From contig CM043963.1 in NCBI GenBank assembly GCA_014529385.2, forward strand, positions 96,042,912 to 96,106,911: a stretch of DNA of 64,000 bases, in the 5' to 3' direction. The translations under genes were made by a program, and so were the position numbers. Position 1 is the stretch's first letter. The number at the start of each line of letters is the position of its first letter. The stretch is from Adiantum capillus-veneris (lineage: Eukaryota > Streptophyta > Polypodiopsida > Polypodiales > Pteridaceae). This document shows positions 1 to 9,420 of this stretch, in pieces. The notes under the pieces are model-generated. The model was not told the DNA's origin and did not search any database. It saw nothing but the letters and a program-made list of their open reading frames with translations.

Positions 1-952
1 ATTGTCCAAGTCGGAGGATAATGTTTGTGTCAAGCTACATAAAACCAATGTGAATAGTTAATCATCTCATGTTGCAATGAAGCGTCACAGAGTAAAAATG
101 CTAATTATTCAGTGCACGTCATGCAAAAGTGCCATACAAAAGTACGGTGGAGAGTTGGCACTGTGGTCTCTCCAAAAATTATAAGAAACGGAAGCCGTGC
201 CCTGCCCCGTAGCATTTATGTGTTGCGCCAAGCAAACGCATAGACATAGAAATTGACTGCAAATAACGGACCTTGCAATGTTGTCGAGTTGAAGTTGTGC
301 TTGTGCAATCAAAACGTCCACTATTGTGAATATATGTGTCAAGCAAAAACGCCTGCAAGAGCTTGGATGGCCATCTGGTCACCCATTCCACCTTTCTCTT
401 CATTGCCTCTAATTTTGCATGGCAAAACTAGTGAAAGTCCTCATCGATCTTCATTAATTGGTCTCTGTTGTAGTTCTCCAAAGCTTGCAACACATAGCGG
501 GCTCTCCAAGCCATGCAGTGAATCACGCTTGGGAAACCTCTCCCATAGCTTTGTGTGTCAAAGTGATATTTTCTTATTGAGCTTGTTGTTATCTCATGCT
601 TGTGAGGTGTGGGGGAGAACCAATAGATGCTCGTCGGAGGCTACTGATCAAGTCAAAATATGTCATGCTTTTAACTGCAAGCTTGGGGAGAGATTGAAAC
701 GATAGTTGCGGGTGGCCAAATAAGGAGAAATTTGTATAGATACCAACTTCAGGATTTCAACATCATCTTACGTCTCAACTAGTGATGGAGTATGAGTGGT
801 GCATATCATTTATAGCAGCGCTGAGAAGCATTCTGAAAATCGTTTATAGCAACACTGAAAAGCTGAATCCACAGCCATGTAAGGAAAAGCTTCTTGTTCT
901 TCGGGGCGAGGTTCTGATCAAGTCTGCCACATCAAAAGATCTTCAACGTCCA
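1..952. other. no recognisable gene
   Basis: Open frames up to 150 codons occur here on the plus strand (253-705), but none shows a domain I recognise, and codons and composition look like degraded non-coding DNA. No LTR ends, terminal inverted repeats or microsatellites are visible. Confidence 0.5.
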
Positions 953-1141
953 TCCTCCATTGTTATAGAAGGGCATAACATTTTTTTTCGACATTCCTTG
1001 ACTAGCAATGTGATCGTGAAATCTTTTTCCCATCTCAGCGTTTTCCAAATTGCCAATTAGCCAGTTGCTTGCATCTTTCCATGCGCTTTGTGTCCTGATG
1101 GCAGAAGGAGAACCAAAGATCTGCAAAATGAGCTTGAGCAT
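953..1141 (-). pseudogene. PPR protein fragment (minus strand)
   Basis: The minus-strand translation contains NAEMGKRFHDHIASQGM followed by KKNV. This is the same stretch as DVDMGKRIHNDMVSHGL..KENV in the plus-strand PPR relics at 4.6 kb and 7.7 kb. In plant PLS-type PPR proteins this segment lies between a PPR unit and the VDMYAKCG helix. Here the expected LGTALVDMYAKCG continuation is missing, so only about one PPR unit survives. Family members normally have ten or more units and act in organellar RNA processing. The flanks cannot be read as PPR. I infer a small decayed copy in the opposite orientation to the other PPR relics. Confidence 0.45.
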
Positions 1142-1975
1142 TCGAGCAAAAAAGAGGTAGCATCAGGTGCACACTGGGTGAAAGTAATAGGAGAGTTCGT
1201 CCAAAAACCAAAAGCCAAGTGGCTTGAAATTATACATACATCGGTGCCTCATCAAATGTCATTGTCATCCTTTCAACAGACAACACAACTAATCCTCCTC
1301 CAAGCCATCTTTAGTATTCAAGAACCAGAGGTTGCCATCCTGCATTGCAAAGAGAACACGGTGACAAAAGATGCCAGAGAACCTGTTGGAGCCTTCTGCA
1401 TCGGCTCTGTGATGAAACCCTCGATCCTTAGTCTTCTTGAAGGCACCGAACGCAGCCTGCGAAGTAACAGCAGAGCCTGCTAAGTACCAGCAGAGCCAGA
1501 GGTGATCGTGGACTTGAGATTTGGGGCCGCCGGGGCCGGCACTGCCTCTCCTTTCTCCATCACTGTGTCCTCATCCAGGAGATCGTCTTCCACATCTGGC
1601 TCGAAATCCAGAGTGTCTATATCTTGCGTTGCCATTCCACGCAGCTAAGGAAGATCGGCAGCAGCCAAGGATGGTCGGCACAGATGCCTGCTGTAGACGT
1701 TGACAAATAAGCTCGTCGACACTATCGCCCTGGTCAGCTACAGATGATGCTGGTTGATGCCCTGCTATAGACGGCACCCTGCTGCTATACTGTAGGAGAA
1801 GTTGCTGTTGCTGCGAACTTGCTTTTATTACTTGGAAGCTTTTCAAGACGGCTTTTTTTTTAAATAACTCTTCAGGGCGTTCTTTTTTTAAATTTGACCC
1901 ATTTGCCACGTGGTGGCTTCTCCTACGGGATAGAGGAAAAAGAGCCTTTGGCTCACCAAGTAACAAGTGCTTCAA
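1142..1975. other. no recognisable gene
   Basis: Short open frames exist on both strands (plus 1088-1483, minus 1571-1975) without any recognisable motif. The minus-strand frame has a Gln run (QQQQ) and low-complexity Lys/Glu segments, which I do not consider evidence of coding. Confidence 0.45.
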
Positions 1976-2720
1976 TGGAGGGGAGCAAGGACATGGCTAT
2001 CGCACTTGCCTCCAAAGAAATACACGCAATGAGCCACCTAGAGCTTCTTTGATTGAAACTCCAAAAGGGGCTGCTCATTGCAAAGGATCTTTCCTTTCCT
2101 TTGCTTGGGGAAAGGTGAGAAAGAATGATGCCTTTATCCTTTTTGACCTTGGCTCAACTCACAACTTTTTATCAACGGAGTTGGCTACCGAGTCAGGCAT
2201 ACAAGCTTTTGAGATGGGAGACCCTGTGATGACTGCCGATGGGGCTTTCAAGGGACAAAACGCCTCCATTACTCCCTTGATTGGGAAATTGAGGCTTCAT
2301 GTCCAAAGCTACGTTGACACAGAGGACTTTTTCATCTCCCCTCTCCAACATGAAGATATTATCCTAGGGGCACCATGGTTCCATCGCATGGCTGCCAATG
2401 TGAAATTTCCTAAAAGGAGAATCTATTTCAAGTACAAGGAAAAGAACATGTATATAGATGCTAATGAGTCGGGTAACACCATACCCCTTGTAAATACGTC
2501 CCTGCTTTTGATAAGTCAATAAAAAGCTCAATTTCCGTGTACATAATTTTTGTTTTAAGGAATCTCTAAATGATCCTAATGTTTTACTAGTTAAAAATGG
2601 TCACAATAAAGAGGAAATAGAGTTGTTTAATTTCTTAAGTAAATTCCAAGATGTTTTTATTGATGATATCCCTAAAGAGTTACCTCTAAAACGAGATGTC
2701 ACGTGACACATCCAACCCTA
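1976..2720 (+). pseudogene. Ty3/gypsy retrotransposon fragment: zinc-knuckle tail, protease, start of RT
   Basis: The fragment opens inside a gag zinc knuckle (EQGHGYRTC) and runs into a 157-codon open frame (2049-2522) with a retropepsin-like domain. DAFILFDLGSTHNFLS holds the catalytic Asp, but the expected D-S/T-G triad reads D-L-G. LGAPWFHRMAANVKFP is the conserved protease C-terminal block. After a stop at 2520, another frame gives FLSKFQDVFIDDIPKELPL, the sequence that normally leads into gypsy reverse transcriptase, and similarity ends near 2710. The gag-protease relic at 40863-42265 belongs to the same family. No LTR is attached. This is a truncated, non-functional copy. Confidence 0.8.
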
Positions 2721-4064
2721 TGTGTCCGTGGACAAGATACAGCATGACACGGGTTCAGTTCAGTCAAGTCAGTCTAGAATAGGAAGTGATCTGGCACTTT
2801 TGTGAGTCTGTTCGTAGACCGTGCATGACCAGACACTTAGAGTAGATGCATATCCTCCGGTTGCACACAACATGATCATCAGCATTCCCATCAAAATCCA
2901 TTAAAGGAATTTTGCAGTGCATTAAACTTATTTTCCCTATTTTTGACATTTTTCACTTATTTATTAAGTGACTTTTGTTGAGAACTAGGTAGGGTAATTT
3001 TGCTAAGATAATATATAAGCAAACCAAAGCTAGCACTTTCTGGCAGATGAGGCAACAGGAGCATTGCTCAGCCGACCAACTCTCAGCAAGAACAAGAACA
3101 CTTCAACCTGGCGTTTTCATTAAGGTAGATCCAACGTTTTCAGCACATTAAGCCAACGTTTTTCAGTCCCCTTCATTTGCGGTTTTAGTCCTTGTATTGG
3201 TGCTTTTGCAATTTCAGCAAGAAGAAGAGCCTCAGAGTTAGCATTTTTCAGCCAACCATACCAGCGTTGTTCAGCCTCCCTTGGGCAACGTTTTTAGCCT
3301 ACCTTGGGCGATTCCACAAGATTTTTTCACAGGAGCATTCCAAGCCCTTGGTGATCCCCGCGGCATGGTTTGCATCAGCAAAGATGATACCAGCCAACAT
3401 TTTTTAAGCAGCCTATTCAGCGTTTTCAGCAGCAGTTCCTCAACCATTGAATAACGTTTTTAGGGCGGTTCCAGAGCCATAAGACAACGTTACTTTCAGC
3501 AGCAAACACGCCAAAACAGCCAGCAAAGATCAGCGTTTTCATATCACATTCATGAGCGTTTTTGGGGACCTAGCTGTCATGAAGAATTTCAGCCTTCAAG
3601 TCCACAACCGCAGGTAGCCCGTCGATTCCTCGCCATCGTCGCCGTCGTCTCCACACATTGCATCATGGTTCTCAAGTTTGCAGCAGAGTCTTGTATCAGT
3701 TTGTGCAATCAAAAGTAGATTACTCTCGCCATCGAGAGTGGGGCCTTCGGAGGAGGGTTTTACAACTCCCTGGTGTCGTAATCTCTTCTCTCTCTTCTCT
3801 CAGTCTCATGCACCCTCATGCATAGCTTCCATTCACTTTGTTTGTGTCCATTGCACTCTCTCATTAAAGAACGGAAGGCTCTCCCGTCCATAAGTAAAAA
3901 GGAACCTTGAGCACAGTTCGGAGCACTCATCTTGAACAAAGTTCAACATTCATTCTGCTGCACCTTACACGAGGGGATGACGAGCATGCAATAGAGATTC
4001 TACTAGCCTCAACCTTTCAAGATGGCATGCTCAAGGAATGGCCTTATGGTGTCGATCACCCTAG

Positions 4065-4069
<5 letters not shown>
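2721..4069. other. unclassified region with recurring CGTTTT(T)CAG motif
   Basis: No coding domain is visible. From about 3100 to 3570 the plus strand carries roughly a dozen copies of a loose motif, A/G-CGTTTTT-CAG or close variants (for example near 3107, 3133, 3157, 3261, 3287, 3440, 3464, 3531 and 3557). Upstream, near 3008, an AT-rich stretch (TAATATATAAG) could act as a TATA element. The block could be an untranslated leader or LTR segment of an unidentified element. The C-rich end near 3720-3890 has TCTCTTC runs. Confidence 0.35.

Positions 4070-4122
<53 letters not shown>
4070..4122 (+). repeat. (GA)n microsatellite
   Basis: Uninterrupted GA dinucleotides, about 26 units, directly upstream of the PPR relic. 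Confidence 0.97.
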
Positions 4123-4124
<2 letters not shown>

Positions 4125-5775
4125 TTTACCTGCTGAAACCTATTCAAGGACTTGCTGAATGCACTATTTGTGGGATATGCCCAACTTGGGAAGGGCCAAG
4201 CAGCTCTGGGTTGTTTTCATCGGCGGATGCAAAGAGAGCGTGTCTCTCTAGATGCAATCACTTACGCTTGGCATTGCCTTGGTCGACATGTATGCCAATT
4301 GTGGTGCACTTCATAAAGCACAAAAAGTGGTTGGGGAGCTTCGTCTCTTGGATGTCGTCTCTTGGAATGCATTGATTGTGGGATATGCCCAACTTGGGCA
4401 GGACCAAGAAGCTCTGGGCTGTTTTTGGCGGATGCGAAGAGAGGGTTTTTACTCCAGATGCAATCACATACGCTTGCATCTTAAAGGCAAGGGTCATAGT
4501 CAAGAAGCTCTTGGTTGCTTTTAGCAGATGCAGAGAAAGGGCATCTCTCCAAATGCAATCACATACATTGGCACCTTGAAGGCATTTGGCATTACACAAG
4601 ATGTGGATATGGGCAAAAGAATTCACAATGATATGGTTAGTCACGGGTTGTTGAAAGAAAACGTCGTGCTTGGCACTGCCTTGGTTGACATGTATGCCAC
4701 ATTTGGTGCACTTCATAAAGCACAAAAAGTGCTTGAGGAGCTTCCTGTCTGGGATGTCCTCTCTTGGAATTGAGTGTTTGTGGAAGATGCCAACTTGGGC
4801 AGGGCCAAGAAGCTTTGGGCTGTTTTTGGGAGATGCGAAGCTAGGGTGTCTCTCCAGATGCAATCACATACGTTTGACACTTCCTTGGTCAACATGCATG
4901 CCAAATGTGGTGCACTTCATAAAGCACAAAAGTGCTTGAGGAGCTTCCTGTTCGGGATGTCGTCTCTTGGAATGCACCGACTGCGGGGTATGCCCAACTT
5001 GGGCAAGGCCAAGAAGCTCTGGGCTGTTTTCGGTGGATGCAAAGCGAGCTTTTTCACTCCAGATGCAGTTGCATATGCTTGCATCTTGAAGGCAAGGGTC
5101 ATGGTCAGGAAGCTCTGGGCTATTTTTAGCAGATGCTAAGAGAGGGCATCTCGCCAGATGCAAATCACATACACTTGCACCTTGAAGGCATGTGGCATTA
5201 CACAAGATGCTCATATGGGCAAAAGAATTAATGATGATATGGTTAGTCAGGGGTTGATGAAAGAAAATGTCGTGCTTGGCTCTGCCTTGCTGGACATGTA
5301 TGCCAAATGTGGTGCAATTCATAAAGGACAATGAGTGCTTGAGGAGATTTTTGTCCGGGATAGCGTCTCTTGGAATGCACTGATTGTGGGATATGCCCAA
5401 CTTGGGCAGGCTAAGAAGCTTAGGGCTGTTTTTTAAGGCCTCAAAACGAGGATGTCTCTCCAAATGCAATCACATACACTTGCATCTTGAAGGCAAGGGA
5501 CCAATTGAGGAAGCTCTGGTTTGTTTTCAGGAGATGCAGAGTGAGGGCATTTATACAAATGCAATCATGTATACAAATTTTAAGGACGTCGTCTCTTAAA
5601 ATGCATTGATTGTGGGTGGTGCCCAAGATGTTGATATGGCAAAAAGAATTCACGATGATATTGTTAGTCAGTGGTCGTTGAAGGAAAACATGGTGCTTGG
5701 CACTGCCTTGGTCGACATGTATGCCAGATGTGGTGCAGTTCATAAGCACTGCCTTGGTCGACATAAGTAGTGAGA
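4123..5775 (+). pseudogene. decayed PPR gene array
   Basis: Plus-strand translation in shifting frames gives repeated PPR blocks: ALVDMYANCGALHKAQKVV, DVVSWNALIVGYAQLGQ, QEALGCFWRMRREG, MGKRIHNDMVSHGLLKENV. Intact plant PLS-type PPR proteins are RNA-binding helical repeat proteins of mitochondria or plastids. Here no frame stays open beyond about 120 codons and no start codon or transit peptide can be assigned. The copies share the same two abnormal joins. One fuses a GCATCTT(G/A)AAGGCA end to GGGTCATGGTCA (4484, 5089; variant 5490). The other fuses GCAATCAC(A/T)TA to TTGGCACTGCC-like sequence (about 4262, 4864). The joins recur about 605 bp apart, so an already damaged unit was amplified. 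The array stops at 5775. Confidence 0.85.
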
Positions 5776-6086
5776 CCAAGTCGAGGAAGTAGCTACCATG
5801 GACACTCGAGAAGCTGCAGACTCCAAGATAATGAACTTTGAAACACATCCTGTCCATAATCCGGCCAACAACAATGGATTGGTGCAATCATCAATAATGT
5901 TTTAGATATGTGTGATTGGCTCCCTAACAGATGCATGTGCCTTGAACTCTGACCTAGGGGTTCAAACACCGATAACTTGAACTCCAACACAAGGGTCCAA
6001 ACTAATCATATGGAGCACTTCTTGCCTCTCTTTGCCACTCACAAGCCTCTCTCTGGCTGAAGCTAGTGGCGGCAACTGCCCTCTAA
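5776..6086. other. no recognisable gene
   Basis: This lies between the first PPR array and the minus-strand gag-like frame. No motif is seen. It may be part of the minus-strand copia relic whose LTR lies at 7233-7500. Confidence 0.35.
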
Positions 6087-6608
6087 CTAGAAATTTGGTG
6101 TCGTGGCCATTGTGGTCGTCACCACGTGTGCCATGCATACCTCCTCTGTCAAATCTTCATTACCGTTATCTGTGTCTAGCTTACCTTTTTCTTTGTCTCT
6201 TTGTAAGCTCTTGCTTTTGTCTTTGGTTTCAAACTCCCGAGCTAAACAAAGAGTCGTGTCACATTTATAACAAATGTGGTCAGACCTCGTGGGGACCAAT
6301 GCAACTAACTGAGTACTAGTACTACCGTCCTTGCCTTTGCCTTTGTCCTCTAGCAAAATCAAACATTTGCTTTTTGCTTCACAATCTCGAGCTAAACAAA
6401 CTGTTAGTTTCCTTGAGAACTTTGCATGTGCATAGGCGGCTAACTGGATGGTTGATCTGCTTTCCATAGCCGATAGTTGTTTTTGGTCGATGTTGTTGGC
6501 ACTCAAGCAAGGGGGGGGGGGGGGGGGGCATGTTCTACGTACAAGATCTAGAAATGTTTCTGCTTCCTTCTTGTACTCCAAAAGATGGCCACACAAAAAT
6601 TCCACCAA
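6087..6608 (-). pseudogene. unrecognised charged ORF, possibly gag remnant
   Basis: A 173-codon open frame on the minus strand. It has a proline run (CPPPPPP, encoded by the poly-G tract), then two imperfect copies of a Lys/Asp-rich module: TVCLARDCEAKSKC..DKGKGKDG and TLCLAREFETKDKSK..DKEKGKLD. An ICYKC string between them recalls half of a CCHC knuckle but lacks the His and the last Cys. It is downstream, in the minus orientation, of the copia-type LTR and primer-binding site at 7500-7221, so a decayed copia gag is the best guess. The internal duplication is real; the function is not established. Confidence 0.35.
6511..6528 (+). repeat. poly-G tract (18 bp)
   Basis: Eighteen consecutive G on the plus strand, a potential G-quadruplex or slippage site. 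Confidence 0.95.
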
Positions 6609-7220
6609 GCTGCACCAAAAAATCCCTAGAGGGCTCTATCAAGTTGCCTTCTAACTTCCCCAAGAGAATTAAAGGAACCACAGTTGATACCCCTCTTTTG
6701 GGCTCCAAATCACCAAGGCAAATTGCCCATAGTGATTTAAAACAGTGGCATGGAAGGGAAATTGGGCCGCCGGCAAGTGGTAGGGGGTGTCGCTGTTGAC
6801 ATGCTGAATGGAGCATTCTAAAATGCCGTCGCCGAGAGGGGGTCGCTGCCGTCGCTAAGGGAGAGCCACTGTCAGCACGCGTTTCAACATGCATGCAGTG
6901 TTCTGCATGGCTTCAAGATGCTAGCAATCTGCAGGCCTTTCAAAGCATTGTGTCGAGTTTTTGCCAACAAAAAAAGGCTCCCTCTACAACCTCGCAGAGA
7001 AACGCCAGCAACGTAGCTGCACGTGGCGCGCCGACTTTTTGTATGCACTCTAAAACGCTGCCGGTATTGCCACTTTGTGCTTGCGTTTTTTAGCACTGCG
7101 AGGGGTGAAGCTCAATGGTCCACAAGGCCACCCTTCCTGTCGACATCTTCAAGACAGAAACACAAATTACTCTTCTCAACTCATGGGTGCCTTTCCTCGC
7201 CCAAGGTCACGGAGCACGAA
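6609..7220 (-). other. probable leader and 5' internal part of minus-strand copia relic
   Basis: Read on the minus strand, this follows the primer-binding site at 7221-7232. A short ATG frame begins near 7147 (MSTGRVALWTIELHPSQC) and then stops. Later frames are broken and show no domain I can name. Confidence 0.3.
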
Positions 7221-7232
7221 GCTTTGATACCA
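7221..7232 (-). other. primer-binding site, tRNA-iMet type
   Basis: The minus strand reads TGGTATCAAAGC directly after the LTR end. It differs by one base from the plant copia PBS TGGTATCAGAGC, which pairs with the initiator tRNA-Met 3' end. Confidence 0.7.
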
Positions 7233-7500
7233 TGTCAAAGTCGACGATGCGGAAGCGTAGAGACCAAGGGGAGAAAGCACGATAGAGAGAGGGAGAACAA
7301 GAGAGAGAGTCTCCTAAACCAATCAAGCTTGGCAATGAATAACTGATACAAGGTACAATGGGGGCAAGGGGTCACACATATACCCACCTCAATAAATTGC
7401 CCTACCTAGACTTTGATAAATAAGTAAATAAATACCTAAAAGCCAAAATAAATAATGGGATCACTTTGGGCACTTCAGTTGAGATGCCAAAACTCTAACA
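7233..7500 (-). repeat. copia-type LTR (minus strand, 268 bp)
   Basis: On the minus strand the sequence starts TGTTAGAG at 7500, ends TTTGACA at 7233 and is followed by the primer-binding site, which is the structure of a 5' LTR. The PPR relic resumes immediately beyond 7500, so this element appears to have landed in the PPR array. The partner LTR was not found near 5.8-6.1 kb, so the other end is lost or too diverged. Confidence 0.6.
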
Positions 7501-8290
7501 ATCGTCTCTTGGGATGTGCTGATGGACAGGGTCAAGAAGCTCGGGCGTGTTTTTGGCCAATGCGAAGTGAGGGTTTTTACTCCATATAATCACATAGGCT
7601 TGCATCTTGAAGGTAAGGGTCATGGTCAAGAAGCTCTGGGTTGTTTTTAGCAGATGGAGAGAAAGGGAATCTCTCCAAATGCAATCACATACACTTGCAC
7701 CTTGAAGGCATTTGGAATTACACAAGATGCGGATATGGGCAAAAAAATTCACGATGATATGGTTAGTTAGGAGTTGTTGAAAGAAAACGTCGTACATGGA
7801 ACTGTCTTGGTTGATATGTATGCCACATGTGGTGCACTTCATAAAGCACAAAAAGTGCTTGAGGAGCTTCCGGTCCGGGATGTCGTCTCGTGGAATTAAC
7901 TGTTTGTGGGATATGCCCAGCTTGAATAGGGCCAAAAAGCTTTGGGCTGTTTTCGGCAGATGTGAAGTGAGGGTGTCTCTCCAGATGCAATCACATATGC
8001 TTGGCACTGCCTTGGTCCACATTTATGCCAAATGTGGTATATTTCATAAAGCACAAAAAGTGCTTGAGGAGCATTCTGTCCGGAGTATTATCTCTTGGAA
8101 TGCACCGATTGCGGGATATACCCAACTTGGGCATGGCCAAGAAGCTCTGGGCTGTTTTCGGTGGATGCAAAACGAGGGTCCATATGCAATTACATATGCT
8201 TGCATCTTAAAGGCAAGGGTCATGGTCAGGAAGCTCTCGGCTGTTTTTAGCAAATGCAAAGAGAGGGCATCTCAATTTTCAGGACCTTTT
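7501..8290 (+). pseudogene. decayed PPR gene array, second block
   Basis: Same family and orientation as 4123-5775. Readable blocks include ADMGKKIHDDMVS-like sequence near 7730, DMYATCGALHKAQKVLEEL (7815-7870), DVVSWN, and AQLGHGQEALGCFRWMQNEG (about 8115-8175). It carries the same abnormal joins: the GCATCTT(G/A)AAGG to GGGTCATGG join at 7610 and 8210, 600 bp apart, and the GCAATCACATATGC to TTGGCACTGCC join at about 7988-8006. Several frameshifts and stops are present. It is probably the downstream half of the array that begins at 4123, separated from it by the minus-strand copia insertion. Confidence 0.82.
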
Positions 8291-9420
8291 TTGTGATGGA
8301 TCGTGATTTTGGTACCTTGTTGATTGCAACTAGACTTGGTAGGATAGTGTCCCTAGGTGTCCTAGACATCCTCCTAAAGTTTCGTTGCATTTTGAGTTCG
8401 TTCAAGTGCCAAAATGACGTGATGACCTAGAGCCGTGAGAAAGAACATAGGCAGATTTCCCTAATCATTGAGTGTTGGTTTGCTTGTAGAGTTATTGTAT
8501 TTGCTTGTTAAGGTTCACTTATTGAGATTGACGATCTCAAAGAGTCTCCCTGCCCCATCCGAGTCACTTCCTTGTGTATTGACATTATGTTAGTACCAAA
8601 AAACTATGCTGCAGACGTCCGCGAATGTGGAATTGGCCTGCTACTCTGGAATTAGGATTTACATAGAGTATCACTACACTAGCTCAGAAAACTAATAGAG
8701 TACAAATGTGGTGTCCAACTACGTGTTTGGGCAAGTGGACGCCCGTTTGATCTGTCCTCAAACAGTGCTTCTCAGTGGGGGCACCAGAAGATGGAGAGGG
8801 GGAATGGGGGAACACACTCGGCACAACAACAAAGGCCTCTCTATAGCTCAGGGTATACAAAACACCCTATCCTCTCAGAAAACACCTTCAAAAACACACT
8901 TTACACTAGCAGACCAACGCTTTCTCTTTTCCCAATGCCTACATACTCTACAAGTCCACCACACAAGACACACCTACTGCTATGGTCTGTCTCTACCCAT
9001 ACACACACACACAACCGCTCAATCTTACTCTCTCACACAAAGCACCATCGGTTTGGTGGGGCACACAAATCCACACTGTTGCACCGCGGGGGAACACAAT
9101 GGTAGAAGAAAGAGAAAAGGGGGGAAGGGAAAACAACAACAAATTTGGGCAATAATGGCATGATTACACTTCAAGAGGCATGTACAAAGCTTGCAATGCC
9201 ATCACAATGGCCTTTTTCAAGAAACTTTACAAAGGGGATTGACAGGCACACTCCTCTGCCAAAAAGCTCCACTCTGCAGGCTTCAAACAGCACAAAAAGA
9301 GCCCCCATTTCATGCAAATATCGGGATCTGACGCAAATGTATTGGCTATGTAAATTTGCAAAGTCTAAAGACGATGCAAACTAAAGAGATGGTTACAGGT
9401 TTGTAAACCTTTAAAGTTAT
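8291..9420. other. no recognisable gene
   Basis: Overlapping open frames at 8708-9163 have no recognisable domain. A short (AC)n run lies at about 8998-9013. Composition shifts to A/C-rich around 8800-9300. This could be an LTR or leader of the following copia relic, but I cannot place ends. Confidence 0.4.

Noticed and set aside
253..705. 150-codon plus-strand frame as a gene
   Set aside because: No domain, no upstream signals, and its sequence looks like random translation.
4258..5469. Minus-strand frames of about 200 codons over the PPR array
   Set aside because: They are shadows of the plus-strand PPR sequence; the recognisable PPR blocks are all on the plus strand.
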